A DNA stretch of 64,000 bases from Actinomycetospora callitridis (GTDB taxonomy: Bacteria > Actinomycetota > Actinomycetes > Mycobacteriales > Pseudonocardiaceae), in the NCBI RefSeq assembly GCF_028737265.1, contig NZ_JAQZAK010000005.1:186001-250000 (forward strand), read 5' to 3'. The notes beneath the pieces are model-generated. The model worked only from the letters and a program-made list of their open reading frames with translations, was not told the DNA's origin and did not search any database. The position numbers and the translations under genes are program-made. Shown here one piece after another: positions 49,378 through 58,264 of the stretch (position 1 is the stretch's first letter; every line of letters begins with the position of its first letter).

Positions 49378-50640
49378 TCACAGTCCAAGCGACGCCTGCA
49401 GGAGGCCGGGCAGGTGCGAAGTCCCGACCAGCCTCGTCGGGACCTGAGCCAACGTGACCATGCTTGAGGTCGGTACTACTGAGTCTCGCCCGACAACGAC
49501 AGTCTCTATGTGCTCGACGATGCCATGGAGCTCCGCGGCGTAGGTCGTGGCCTGATGGAAGCCATCACGGGAGACGTAGTCTCGGTCTCCCCACTTGCAC
49601 TCGAATAGTATCGCCTTCCATGTTGGCGGCCGACCAACAAGAGCGATGTCTGCTCCCATAAGCGCAGGAGACGAGAACGCTTGCATATGCAAGTCGTTGT
49701 ACGGAGAGGTCCAGCCGTAGTAGTCCCACATTCCCGCTGACTCGAACCAGAGGTCCCAGTGCGCCCCCGAATCGTCCACCACGGCGTACGAGGGCCCTGA
49801 GGTGTAGCTACCGGATAACGGGCGGACGCTAGTCGCTACGGCGCCTGCATCTCGAAGAGATCGCACGATCTCCCCAAAAGCCGCTAGATGAAACAATCGC
49901 CATGTGAGAGTGGAGACCGGAAAGATTGCCTCACGGGCGAACTCTACGAGGCTGCAGGTCACGAAGAAACGCTCTAGCTCTTGGGCGAGCGTTGCAAGCT
50001 GGGTCCACGGCGTACCGAGCTCGCGTAGGGCCTGAATCCGGTCGGTGGTTGGAGCCAACGCGACGAGCCTTCCGAGGTCTCCCTCTGAGAGAAGGTCGAC
50101 CGCGGCCTGGACCTGACTCCTGCGAGCCTCTGTGAGAGGACGGTCCAGGGCTCGGGCATCGCGATGTAGCTCGCGAAGCTTATCGATGCACCACTTGGCT
50201 AGCCCTAGAGGGACGGGATCGACAGACCTTCTACGGCTTCTCAGATAGAAGGCGTTGGGTGGCCACCCCGTTAACCGAGTTCTGTTCCAGTCAACCCCAG
50301 GCCCGATTTCGTCAGACAGGACTGTGTACTTCTCTGTCATCGCAGGAAGAGCATCGAGCCAGACCGACCGGCGAGTAGGCAGCTCGTCTACGGCAGGAGC
50401 AACCTTCTCGTAAACGACTCGGTGTGCCCGACGTTGGACATCTCTCGCCGACCATGCGTACGGGTGCGCGTCGTCCGTCCCAGCCGAAACGGCAAGAGCT
50501 TCATAGAGCGCGAGGGCACCTCGGCCACTCCAGCCACGAAGCATCTCCACGAGGCCGTCCCACGGTATGTCCGAATGCGCGGAGTGCGGGACGGCTCCTG
50601 CAAGCACACGACCGTGCGGCGGCTCGTCTGACATGCTCAT
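49378..50640 (-). CDS. PD-(D/E)XK nuclease subunit (McrC/LlaJI-like partner)
   Basis: The 420-residue protein ends in a nuclease domain with D331, E347-C-K349 and Q363-x3-Y367, the PD-(D/E)XK core plus QxxxY. The N-terminal ~300 residues are mostly helical and may bind DNA or the AAA+ partner, as in McrC or BsuMI/LlaJI subunits. ATG 50640 overlaps the AAA+ stop as ATGA, so the two are made together. No direct name can be given; the system type is inferred from the pair. Confidence 0.78.
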   Translation of the reverse strand: MSMSDEPPHGRVLAGAVPHSAHSDIPWDGLVEMLRGWSGRGALALYEALAVSAGTDDAHPYAWSARDVQRRAHRVVYEKVAPAVDELPTRRSVWLDALPAMTEKYTVLSDEIGPGVDWNRTRLTGWPPNAFYLRSRRRSVDPVPLGLAKWCIDKLRELHRDARALDRPLTEARRSQVQAAVDLLSEGDLGRLVALAPTTDRIQALRELGTPWTQLATLAQELERFFVTCSLVEFAREAIFPVSTLTWRLFHLAAFGEIVRSLRDAGAVATSVRPLSGSYTSGPSYAVVDDSGAHWDLWFESAGMWDYYGWTSPYNDLHMQAFSSPALMGADIALVGRPPTWKAILFECKWGDRDYVSRDGFHQATTYAAELHGIVEHIETVVVGRDSVVPTSSMVTLAQVPTRLVGTSHLPGLLQASLGL

Positions 50641-52190
50641 CCGAAGTTGCTGACCTGACGGTCAACCCACTCCCATTGTCCCCCAAGCAGTGCCTCATCC
50701 GTCAACTCTTGACCGATGAACGTTCGATCGTCGACGTCCATCCGGGAAAGCCACGTTCCGAAGGTGGCCAAATACCCCTCCGCGAGGAGCTCTGTTCGAT
50801 TTGCCAGGGGATTCACGCTGAGTGCGATCTTGACGTACTTCGCCAGCTCAAGGAAGAGCGCTGGACCGAGTACGGCGGCGCTTGAGCTCATGTGTGCCTG
50901 GTAGATACCTACGAGCGCTTTCCCGAGGGAAGCACGGTCAGCATCGCTCCACTCTGGGTCCGACAGGACCTTCTCAACGAGACTCGAAAAGCGATCGACG
51001 GTTGGGGCGGGTATAGGAACTTGCGCGAAACGGCGGCCCAGGGCGAGCCCCAACTTGAAGACGCGGTGCGCATCGAGTGAGTTGTAGGTTCCGATCAGCC
51101 GCCAGTCGTCGCCCGCAGCAAAGGTGATCTGATCCTCACCGTCGTAACTGTCCGGGTCCCAGTCTTCAGGTGCTACAGACTCAGGTTTCCCGCTCCAGTC
51201 AAGCACGATCTCCGTGTTGCCCGTCGGGTTGAGCCTGCCCACGACGACATTCCGCTGCCCGCTTAGCCAGCTAAGGAGACCACCAAAGATGCGATCGAGA
51301 TCGGCACGATTGGCCTCTTCGAGGAAAAGCCACTTGTCTTGCATGATCGCCTGGAGCACGTGCCCCGGAGCGAACTTCAGCTCGTTGTTCCGGTCGATGC
51401 TGTCGCCGCCGACTAGTTCGCGAGTAGTCCAACTCTCGTCCGCGGTCACCGTAAACAAGTCATGCGGAGCCTCAAGGTTGTACGCTTGAGGATTCTCGGC
51501 GATGTCGTCGGCGATCTTCCGGACTAGAGTTGATTTGCCGGTTCCCGGGGGCCCCACGAGCATTACCGCTCGGTTGGACATGATCGCAGTTCGGACCATG
51601 CGGAGAACCCGATCGTCCATATCGAGCGGAATGTTGATCGGTCCAGGTCCGGTCGGAGCTATCGCTTGAGGCCTCTCCGGCTCCGGCGTTTCGAGCTCTT
51701 CTGAGGGTTGATAGGTCTGGATTGGAAAGTTATTGGTCTCCTCGGCTAAGAGGATTAGTGGCGTGTAGTCAGGATGCCGCGCCTGGGCTTGCGAGTAGGG
51801 CTCTGCGCCCCAGATGAAGTTCCAGTCGTTGACTTCTTCGAGGTTGTAGGGGTCGACCTTGCCGACAAGAACGAAATATGGATTCGTTGTTGCTCTTGGG
51901 GCGACTCGTCGCACGGCCGCGATGGTGCGCTCCACTTGCTCGGGCCGAGAGATGACGCCGACAACAAGGTCTGCGGACTGGGCGCGCGCCGACTGGATCA
52001 TTCGGACGCTTGCATTGCCAGCCTTGCTTACGTGAGTTGCGTAGACCTGGTCAATTAGAAGGCCGCTGGCTCTCCCGATCGCGCGTTCAAGGTCCTTGTA
52101 CTTGTAAGGACTAGGTGCCTCGTGCCTGGCACTGCTGAGCTCGTTACGAATCTCCCGGAACACTGAACTCTCGTCAGCGGGGGACGCCAT
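50637..52190 (-). CDS. AAA+ ATPase, McrB-like restriction motor
   Basis: The 517-residue protein has an N-terminal DNA- or target-recognition region of about 170 residues and an AAA_5/McrB-like motor: Walker A GPPGTGKS (213-220), Walker B LFLEEANRAD (E291, E292) and an arginine-rich LGRRF segment. ATG 52190 is preferred over TTG 52211. With the nuclease encoded next it forms an McrBC- or BsuMI-like cutter, which needs NTP hydrolysis to translocate or dock. The start lies 44 bp after vsr. Confidence 0.83.
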   Translation of the reverse strand: MASPADESSVFREIRNELSSARHEAPSPYKYKDLERAIGRASGLLIDQVYATHVSKAGNASVRMIQSARAQSADLVVGVISRPEQVERTIAAVRRVAPRATTNPYFVLVGKVDPYNLEEVNDWNFIWGAEPYSQAQARHPDYTPLILLAEETNNFPIQTYQPSEELETPEPERPQAIAPTGPGPINIPLDMDDRVLRMVRTAIMSNRAVMLVGPPGTGKSTLVRKIADDIAENPQAYNLEAPHDLFTVTADESWTTRELVGGDSIDRNNELKFAPGHVLQAIMQDKWLFLEEANRADLDRIFGGLLSWLSGQRNVVVGRLNPTGNTEIVLDWSGKPESVAPEDWDPDSYDGEDQITFAAGDDWRLIGTYNSLDAHRVFKLGLALGRRFAQVPIPAPTVDRFSSLVEKVLSDPEWSDADRASLGKALVGIYQAHMSSSAAVLGPALFLELAKYVKIALSVNPLANRTELLAEGYLATFGTWLSRMDVDDRTFIGQELTDEALLGGQWEWVDRQVSNFG

Positions 52191-52233
52191 GGGCTGGGAC
52201 GCTACACGCAAGGTCAGGTCGGACCGCGCGGTG

Positions 52234-52662
52234 CTACTCTTTCGGGCCCTGAGCTGCGTTCGTTAGAAGCGGTTCAAGCCGTCGGACCGCGCTCTCGGGG
52301 TCCTCGTGCTCCCAGACGCGCACGACTGTCCAACCGGCGGAAGCTAGCTCGCGGTCAGTTGTCGCGTCCCGGGCAACATTGGCCGCGAGCTTATCCCTCC
52401 ACCACTCGCTGTTTCGCTTAGGTAACGAGCCGTGTTGCGGGCAAGCATGCCAGAAGCACCCGTCAATGAAGATGGCGACCTTCTTACGGGTAAAGACTAT
52501 GTCCGCCCGTCGTCGGCCGCCAGCTATCTTGAAGTCGATACGATAGCGGTAGCCCAGCGCGTGCAGCCGACCTCGAATCTTTTGTTCCGGCTTAGTGTCT
52601 ACTCTTCTCTGTCGCGTCATCCTCTTGCGGGTTGCCTCGTCCGAGGCGGTCGGAGTACGCAC
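52234..52662 (-). CDS. vsr: Very short patch repair endonuclease
   Basis: The 142-residue nuclease nicks T:G mismatches formed by deamination of 5-methylcytosine. Typical blocks: the D-I-V-F metal aspartate, VAIFIDGCFWHACPQHG, N-S-E-W-W-R-D-K-L, and GWTVVRVWEHE. It starts with a GTG immediately after the methyltransferase stop. Its presence says the methyltransferase makes 5-methylcytosine in a site where deamination matters. Confidence 0.94.
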   Translation of the reverse strand: MRTPTASDEATRKRMTRQRRVDTKPEQKIRGRLHALGYRYRIDFKIAGGRRRADIVFTRKKVAIFIDGCFWHACPQHGSLPKRNSEWWRDKLAANVARDATTDRELASAGWTVVRVWEHEDPESAVRRLEPLLTNAAQGPKE

Positions 52663-52664
52663 AG

Positions 52665-53858
52665 CTAGAGAGTCATAGCCAGTTCGTGTTCCTTGAGTGC
52701 GACCAGAAAACGATCGTCGAACCGAAGTGAACTGCGTTCGGCTCGCGAGAGGAAGCCCGCCGTAGCCTTCCGACTAAGTGGTCGCAGAGGTGCGTTCGTC
52801 AGCACCTCGCTCAGGTGAACGTACTCCTCGGCAGATGGCCACATGCTCGCCGACACCGCGAATTTGACGCCTTTCGCTCCGTGAGCGGCTGCGGGCCACC
52901 GAGCGCCGGCGGGCAGCTCGGCTCTCGGTGGAATAGCTGGAGCTGGCGGTGTCGTGAGCTTCTTGCCAATCCACTTAGCGACGCCGACAGTGACTGCGTT
53001 GCCGACTAGCTTCCATCGCAAGCTCCCGCGGCCGACTCGCTCGGCTGGCAACGTCCAGCCAGCAGGAAATCCCTGCAGCTCTTCAGCGTGTGTGATGTGC
53101 GGGGTCACCACCGCTTCGCCCGCCGATCGCTCGGGAAACCAAACCGCTGGCGACGAAGGGATGCCAAGACTGGACCCACCCTTAAGGGTCGGAACTGCAT
53201 CCTGAGCCCAACCCACGCCGCGCAACCCCTCGGTCCAGTAGAAGCCGTAGGAGTCGTCCCAGTAGCGCCTGGTAGACATCTCGTCTACATCATCATTGAA
53301 CAAGATGCGGGCGGGGTCGTTCGACTTGGAGGCGACAAAGATCACTCGCTGGCGGCGCTGCGGGACACCGGTGAAGCGGGAGTCGACCAAGCGGTAGGCC
53401 CAAGAGTACCCGAGTTCCTCGAACTTGGTAACGAGATATTGCATCGCGAGGCCATTGTCGAGAACAAGCATATTGCGAACATTCTCTACGATGACCCATT
53501 CGGGGCTCGCGTTCTTGAGGAGGCGGAAAAGATGTGAGACGAGGCCCGACTGAGCGCCCGCGATGCCAGTCGTTCGCCCAGCCTGCGAGAGATCAGTACA
53601 CGGGAAGCCGGCCGTTACGACGTCCACGTCGGGAAGTGAGTCTAGGTCTCGCACATCCAGGGCGTGCTCGGCCTGCGGGAAGTGTTCCTGCAGGACGGCG
53701 GTCGCGGGCTTCCACCACTCACACAGGAGCTTGGCGTGGCCACCGCTTGCCTCAAGGCCCCGCTCAAGGCCGCCAATCCCGGCAAAGAGGCCTGCCACGG
53801 AGAACTGCTGATCTTCGGCCGGCGGAGGAGGGGCCTGATTGAGGATCTTGTCGGTCAT
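52665..53858 (-). CDS. DNA (cytosine-5-)-methyltransferase
   Basis: The 397-residue C5 methyltransferase has motif I FAGIGGLERG (about 25), motif IV GFPCTDLS (catalytic C87), motif VI ENV (E125), motif VIII Q-R-R-Q-R-V and motif X GNAVT. The target-recognition region is short, and the site cannot be read. ATG 53858 follows AAGGAG and fits motif I; an upstream GTG at 54005 would add about 49 unconserved residues. It is the first gene of the methyltransferase-vsr-AAA-nuclease operon. Confidence 0.92.
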   Translation of the reverse strand: MTDKILNQAPPPPAEDQQFSVAGLFAGIGGLERGLEASGGHAKLLCEWWKPATAVLQEHFPQAEHALDVRDLDSLPDVDVVTAGFPCTDLSQAGRTTGIAGAQSGLVSHLFRLLKNASPEWVIVENVRNMLVLDNGLAMQYLVTKFEELGYSWAYRLVDSRFTGVPQRRQRVIFVASKSNDPARILFNDDVDEMSTRRYWDDSYGFYWTEGLRGVGWAQDAVPTLKGGSSLGIPSSPAVWFPERSAGEAVVTPHITHAEELQGFPAGWTLPAERVGRGSLRWKLVGNAVTVGVAKWIGKKLTTPPAPAIPPRAELPAGARWPAAAHGAKGVKFAVSASMWPSAEEYVHLSEVLTNAPLRPLSRKATAGFLSRAERSSLRFDDRFLVALKEHELAMTL

Positions 53859-53897
53859 CACCTGCACGCTCCTTCCGCTCGACCTATCGCGCTGAGG

Positions 53898-53911
53898 CGA
53901 ACGCTTGTTCG
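53898..53911. promoter_or_regulatory. Inverted repeat before the methyltransferase
   Basis: CGAAC-GCTT-GTTCG is a perfect 5+5 dyad 40 bp upstream of the methyltransferase start, within the 150-bp gap to the rep gene. It may serve autoregulation by the methyltransferase or a control protein, or be part of a terminator for rep. Confidence 0.35.
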
Positions 53912-54008
53912 ATACTGCTCGCGGCATGCGAGGGGGGCACGGAGGCGCGCCGAGGACGAGCATCTCATCGTCTGAGGTCCTTCTTGGGTAGAGGGTCGCG
54001 GCCAAGGC

Positions 54009-55361
54009 CTAGTCGTCTGGAGGCGCAGCCGGGTGGTCGCGAGCTGCGACTCTTGCCTCCGTCCACCCGAGGCCCCTTGAAGCGAGCCACGCGCGTGCGC
54101 CGGCGAGACCGTGCTTCTCCGCGACAGTGAGGAGGACGGTTGGCGAGTTGGTGCGCCGTAGCGCCGACCACGTTGCGCGGCTCAAGGCGAGTCGGACGTC
54201 CGGCTCCTGGTCGTCAGCCGCGATCTCCTCGTCGGTGGCCTCGCGCCCGAGCCCGGCCAAAGTCCGTAAGTCTCGGTGGCCGGTAGACCAGGTGAGCTGG
54301 CGTCGGCCTTCGCTGGCGGCTTCCCATTCCCACCAGCGCGCCATGGCGCCGACCTCGTAGGTGTCGGCTGCGGTGCCGAGGAGCTGCATCGGAGTGAGGC
54401 CTCCGCGCGAGCGCGCGTCCTTCCGGTGTCCGCTTGTGACCTCGTGGGCCATCTTCACGAAGTAGTCGGCCAGGTCGCCATCGCCCAGCTGGACCCGCCG
54501 CAAGTCCCAGCCATGGTCCTCTGACGCGGAGTAACCGCGCCTTTGCAGCGCGCGGAGCCAGCGTCCGAACATCCGCGCGCCGATCGATGCTGCGGCGGTA
54601 TCGGCAGAGACCTGTTCGCCGAAGCAAAGCAGGACGTGGACGTGGACGTGCCAGCCGTTGCGCTCGCCCCACGTCACCTCAACCGCCCGCGCCCAGCCGA
54701 GCAACCCACCGAAGAGCGCGGTGTCCTTTTGCCACGTCGCGCCGGAGGTGGTCGCTGACCAGGCGTAGCCGAGCACGTCCCAGCAACCCTCGCGAGCCTT
54801 GATGCTCGCGAGCTCAATTTCCTCGGCCTCCGCCGCCCGCTCGTCGACCTGCCATCCGTTCGCCTCCGCAACGCCGCGGTCCGCACGCCGCTCCTCGAGA
54901 AGGTTTCGGCGCGCGCGGTCGTCGCGCGCCAAACCAAGGCGGTCCAGCCGGTCGTGGCGCATGGTCAGAGTGAGCAGGAAGGCCGTTCCACCAAGACCAT
55001 CAACGCAGCGCATGACCGTTGCGAGGTCGTCTGCGCGGCGAGTTGCGATCTTCGCCGCACACACCGGGCAGGCCCAGACCGACCCGCAGGTGGTTAGTCC
55101 GCCATAGGCGGCCGACCTAGAACCGTCCGGATTCTTGATCACCCCGAGCGTGGGGCCGCCCTCGCCGGAGGCGACATGGCCACAGGTGCGACAGCGATGC
55201 AGCTGCGTCAGCCGTCGCAACTGGCGTCGTCGCGCCCATCGCTGCTCCCGGCTCGCCTGGACGGCAGCGATGCAGTCCGCACTCCGCGATCGGCTTCCCT
55301 CGCGGCGTCGACGGCCCGGGTGAAGACCTATTGCCCCTTTACCGAGAGCCGCTCCGCTCAC
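54009..55361 (-). CDS. Rolling-circle replication initiator (HUH family)
   Basis: The 450-residue protein has a cysteine cluster (CRTCGH and CGSVWACPVC), the strand motif FLLTLTMRHD, the metal-binding H238-x-H240-x-H242 (GWHVHVHVL) and the catalytic tyrosine Y300 in Y-F-V-K. It nicks one strand at the origin to replicate the excised element, as RepSA does in pSAM2. The double-strand origin probably lies nearby; GC-rich hairpins are just upstream. G+C matches the host more than the defence block. Confidence 0.92.
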   Translation of the reverse strand: MSGAALGKGAIGLHPGRRRREGSRSRSADCIAAVQASREQRWARRRQLRRLTQLHRCRTCGHVASGEGGPTLGVIKNPDGSRSAAYGGLTTCGSVWACPVCAAKIATRRADDLATVMRCVDGLGGTAFLLTLTMRHDRLDRLGLARDDRARRNLLEERRADRGVAEANGWQVDERAAEAEEIELASIKAREGCWDVLGYAWSATTSGATWQKDTALFGGLLGWARAVEVTWGERNGWHVHVHVLLCFGEQVSADTAAASIGARMFGRWLRALQRRGYSASEDHGWDLRRVQLGDGDLADYFVKMAHEVTSGHRKDARSRGGLTPMQLLGTAADTYEVGAMARWWEWEAASEGRRQLTWSTGHRDLRTLAGLGREATDEEIAADDQEPDVRLALSRATWSALRRTNSPTVLLTVAEKHGLAGARAWLASRGLGWTEARVAARDHPAAPPDD

Positions 55362-55403
55362 TGGGCACCACCAGCGGTCAGGGCCGGCGCTGGCGCGCCG
55401 GCG

Positions 55404-55429
55404 GTGGCCGGCCCTTCCGGGCCGGCCAC
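55404..55429. other. Perfect hairpin near rep, candidate replication origin
   Basis: GTGGCCGGCCC-TTCC-GGGCCGGCCAC is a perfect 11-bp stem with a 4-nt loop, 43 bp upstream of rep. A similar, imperfect dyad lies 35 bp further (about 55463-55482). Rolling-circle origins use such structures next to rep. The 587 bp between rep and the next gene hold no gene that I can support. Confidence 0.45.
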
Positions 55430-55948
55430 GCTCTCACTCCTGACTTCGTCCCGTGCCGCGCGGCCGGCCCCCGGGCCAGCCACCACGGCAACGACAGCGG
55501 CGACCTGGACCAGGGTGTCGCCTGAGAGCAGGACGGGCCTCCGGCGGCCAGGCGCTCCGCCCTGGACCAGGGCACCGACCTCAGGAGAGCCCTTACGATC
55601 AACCGAGCCGGCGGCCGGAGAGTGGTGGTGGCCGGGGCGGGGCCTCACCCACGACGACGCGCCCGAGGGCTGCCAGACCGCCCGCACAGCCGCAAGCGCC
55701 ACCACGCAGCACACGCGCCGGCCATCGAGGAGCGGGGCGCTTGCCCCCGCACGGGCGGCCCGGCAGGGCAGAGCCCGCGCCGCCGAGGGAGAGACCCCGA
55801 GCGCGAACCCTCTGCTGGCAGGAGGGCAGCCCACCTCGGCCTTGAAAGGGCTTGCCCGCATCTTCACGCCACGTGTGCTTTGCGTGGACGGTCGGGTGAT
55901 GGGGGACTGTCGGTCGAACGCCCCGGGTAACCTTGATAAGATCATTTC

Positions 55949-56611
55949 ATGTCTGTTGACTGGGGCTCGGTCCCAGACTGGCTCGCTGGAGTCGGCGCTG
56001 TCGCCGCATTGGCATTCGCGGCTGTTGCCGCCACCGCGGCCCGCGCGACCAACAAGATTCAGTCGATGCAGATTGCCGAACTCCAGGAACAGAATAGAAG
56101 GCGTGACGAGACAGAGCGCCGGTCGCTCGCCTCCAAGGTCGCTGTCTACATATCCGTCGGGGAGGACGAAAGCGGTTTCGATCAGGCTTTTGTTCGCTTC
56201 GTCAACAGTGGGGATCAGCCAATCTATGACCTCACGGTGTATTGTTTTACTCCTGCGGGCATATTGAGGAGAAGCTATTCTGCGAATAGTCCGCACCCGA
56301 TTCGCATAAACTTGGAGGGTCTTTCGGTCGCGCTCGCGAAGACTCTCGGTCCGGTTGAGCCGGCCTACCTGCTTCGTCGAGGCGAACTGGTCGCTGCTTC
56401 TAGCTTCCGTGACGCCCTCGGCCTGTGGTGGTACCGGACAGCCAGCGGCGAGCTGCGCGAGGCACCCGACGGCGATACGGCCGCGGCCCGCGCGCGGGAG
56501 TCGGGTCCCGTGCTCAAGAGGGATGAGCACGGGAAGCCGGTAGAGAGCTATGCGTGGATGCCGCGCGAGGAAGGTACCGAACGAGTGTTCGATAGCCTTC
56601 GAGAGCGCTAA
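55949..56611 (+). CDS. N-terminally membrane-anchored protein of unknown function
   Basis: The 220-residue protein has one membrane helix (about 11-33), a coiled-coil segment (about 40-60) and a beta-rich cytosolic domain with VAVYISVGEDESGFDQAFVRFVNSGDQPIYDL. It resembles accessory proteins of actinobacterial genomic islands, but I know no function. TAAGAT at 55937-55942 lies 6 bp before the ATG, which suggests a leaderless transcript. Being last before the right att site, it may be cargo. Confidence 0.7.
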   Translation: MSVDWGSVPDWLAGVGAVAALAFAAVAATAARATNKIQSMQIAELQEQNRRRDETERRSLASKVAVYISVGEDESGFDQAFVRFVNSGDQPIYDLTVYCFTPAGILRRSYSANSPHPIRINLEGLSVALAKTLGPVEPAYLLRRGELVAASSFRDALGLWWYRTASGELREAPDGDTAAARARESGPVLKRDEHGKPVESYAWMPREEGTERVFDSLRER

Positions 56612-57042
56612 GCGGCACCCTGCCTGCTCGTGAGGACTTTCCGAACGTGGCTTGCACTCCGCCGCGAGGGACGCGGACTCAGCCTGTGGGCCGTCGCTCG
56701 AGGCTGGTCCTGAGGTGAGTTGACACCGACAGGTAGCAGCAGCGCCGATGTCTCTTCGGGCGGCTGGAACGGGTCTACGGGGCGCAGCCGCGCATACCGG
56801 AGCCCCAGTCACACAGTCCCCGGGCGCGTTGAGGGCGAACCAGGGCTTCAGGCGTGTTGAGACGTAGGCCCTGCCCGGGACTGCCTCGGAGAGCCAAGAT
56901 CGAGCCACGGCGAACCCACCGGAATCGTCCCGACAGCACTCCCAAACATCGGTGGACCGCGAGAGGTGCGGAAGCGTGTTCACGCACGTCACTTGACGTC
57001 CGCGGTCAGCATTGCGAAGTTGGACGAAGTGACGAGCTAGAT
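56612..57042. other. Intergenic stretch before the right attachment site
   Basis: About 430 bp without a convincing gene. Open frames here lack good starts and have no recognisable residues. Arm-type integrase sites would be expected near the right end, but no clear repeats are visible. Confidence 0.5.
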
Positions 57043-57080
57043 GCGAAAGGTCCGGGGTTCGATTCCCCGCGCCGGCTCCA
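57043..57080 (+). repeat. Right attachment site
   Basis: Identical over 38 bp to the 3' end of tRNA-Thr at 39076-39113. The rest of a tRNA is absent, so it is not a gene. The sequence after it should be the original chromosome downstream of the tRNA. Confidence 0.95.
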
Positions 57081-57342
57081 AGTCAACAGGGGTGCGCCCC
57101 GTGTGATTCGTGCGCTGCCAGCAACGGCTGACAGCAACGGTGCAGTCCTCCGACGGGTCGTCGAGGTCGAGCTGAGCGTCCAGGCGACCGAGGCCCTCGC
57201 GCCGGGTGCCGAGCGTGATGTGGCCGTCGGTGAAGGCTCAGCCGTCGTCCCGGACCGTGAGCGTGGACTGCTTGTCAGACCAGCCAAGCACCGCCGGTCT
57301 CGAAGACCGCCTCGACGACGAACAGTCCGATGGACCGAACAG
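57081..57342. other. Chromosomal stretch after the right attachment site
   Basis: About 260 bp with no recognised gene. Minus-strand translation gives short protein-like pieces interrupted by stops, so it may be a gene remnant, but no family can be named. Confidence 0.4.
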
Positions 57343-58086
57343 TCACGCCTCGGGCTCCCCGAACAGCTCGTGGACGAGGGCCAGGGCATCGGATGGGGCC
57401 CGTACCTCCATGGCGGGCGGGTCGCCGAAGTGCAGGCTGATGTCGAAGAAGCTGCAGCAGCCGGATTCCGCGGCCGCGAGCTCGGCGAGCTCGGCGAGGC
57501 GGGTGACGGCGGGCTCGAGCGTCAACCTGACCCCATGGGGGATGGCGACCCGGGCAACCACAGCGGTCAGGGCTGATCGCCACCGGTCGGCGCGTTCGAT
57601 GCGCTCGGAGCCGTCGAGGGTGCACGCGATGACGGGACCATCGCTTGCGGACGCGAGGGGCAGCGCCATCAGGTTGGTCGTCGGCGGGTGCTCCTCGCCG
57701 AGGAAGGCGCAGGAGGGGTCGCAGGGGCCGTCGCGGTCGATCGCGACGAGCTTATGCTGGGCGCGCCGTAGCCGGGCGGCGAACTCGCGGAGCTGGCCGA
57801 TGCGCTCCTCGGTGTCGGCGAGGTGACGGTCCAGCAGCGGCGCGAGTTCGCCCTGCACGTCGGAGCACAGGCCGTGCTCCCAGGGGTCGAGCAAGCGACG
57901 TATCTCGGGCAGCGGCAGACCGAGGCGCTTGGCGGTGCCGATGAAGTCGAGCCGGTCCACCGCTTCGTCGTCGAAGAGGCGGTAGCCCGAGGACGATCGT
58001 CGCGCGGGAAGGAGACCCTCCGCGTCGTAGAAGCGCACCGTGCTCGCCGGGACCCCGGTGCGACTCGCCAATTCGGACACCTTCAT
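57343..58086 (-). CDS. MerR-family regulator with metal-binding cysteines
   Basis: The 247-residue protein begins with a MerR HTH (KVSELASRTGVPASTVRFYDAEGLLPARRSSSGYRLF) and a dimerisation coiled coil. A longer C-terminal part has C-D-P-S-C and the S-G-C-C-S-F-F motif, which I associate with MerR proteins of metal or metalloid responses. GAGGTG precedes the ATG at 58086. Its own promoter has the 20-bp spacing and dyad expected for MerR action. The neighbouring SigZ-type sigma factor and ArsI/CadI gene support arsenic or heavy-metal control. Confidence 0.9.
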   Translation of the reverse strand: MKVSELASRTGVPASTVRFYDAEGLLPARRSSSGYRLFDDEAVDRLDFIGTAKRLGLPLPEIRRLLDPWEHGLCSDVQGELAPLLDRHLADTEERIGQLREFAARLRRAQHKLVAIDRDGPCDPSCAFLGEEHPPTTNLMALPLASASDGPVIACTLDGSERIERADRWRSALTAVVARVAIPHGVRLTLEPAVTRLAELAELAAAESGCCSFFDISLHFGDPPAMEVRAPSDALALVHELFGEPEA

Positions 58087-58102
58087 CCCGTTCACCTCAT
58101 CG

Positions 58103-58134
58103 ACGCTAGACCTCGAAGTCGACTCGAAGGTCAA
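58103..58134 (-). promoter_or_regulatory. MerR-type promoter with 20-bp spacer
   Basis: On the minus strand TTGACC (58134-58129) and TAGCGT (58108-58103) are 20 bp apart, longer than normal. Between them lies a near-palindrome centred on GTCGAC (58117-58122) with TCGA arms. Long spacers corrected by a MerR dimer are the family hallmark. Confidence 0.7.
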
Positions 58135-58264
58135 GCTCGAGAGCGGGTCGGGCGAGTGAACGCCGACCTCCACAGCAGCGGACGCGGGGTGCTGCGTCCT
58201 TTCGACCGTTCTGCCGTCTGTGGGACTGTCCATCTCTATCCCGCACCCATGTACGGGGGTCGGC

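Larger units (their letters stand above)
39076..57080. mobile_element. Actinomycete integrative and conjugative element (AICE-like), about 18 kb
   Basis: Bounded by a perfect 38-bp direct repeat (39076-39113 and 57043-57080). The left copy is the 3' end of tRNA-Thr. It contains a tyrosine integrase next to the tRNA, an Xis-like protein, an FtsK/TraB translocase with Spd-like membrane proteins, WhiB and HTH regulators, a NUDIX and an HD protein, and an HUH replication protein. This is the AICE plan known from pSAM2, with single-protein double-strand DNA transfer. A restriction/defence block with visibly lower G+C and A/T-ending codons fills about 46.5-53.9 kb. Confidence 0.93.

Noticed and set aside
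55176..56267. Long plus-strand frame over the rep upstream region
   Set aside because: It overlaps rep in antisense and the real gene at 55949 in another frame; residues are Ala/Arg/Pro-rich without a domain.
57043..57080. Second tRNA gene
   Set aside because: Only the last 38 bases of tRNA-Thr are present; acceptor 5' arm, D-arm and anticodon are missing. It is the right att site.
56854..57576. A 240-codon frame across the right att site
   Set aside because: It reads through the tRNA fragment and the antisense of the MerR gene, with Arg-rich low-complexity sequence and no start signal.
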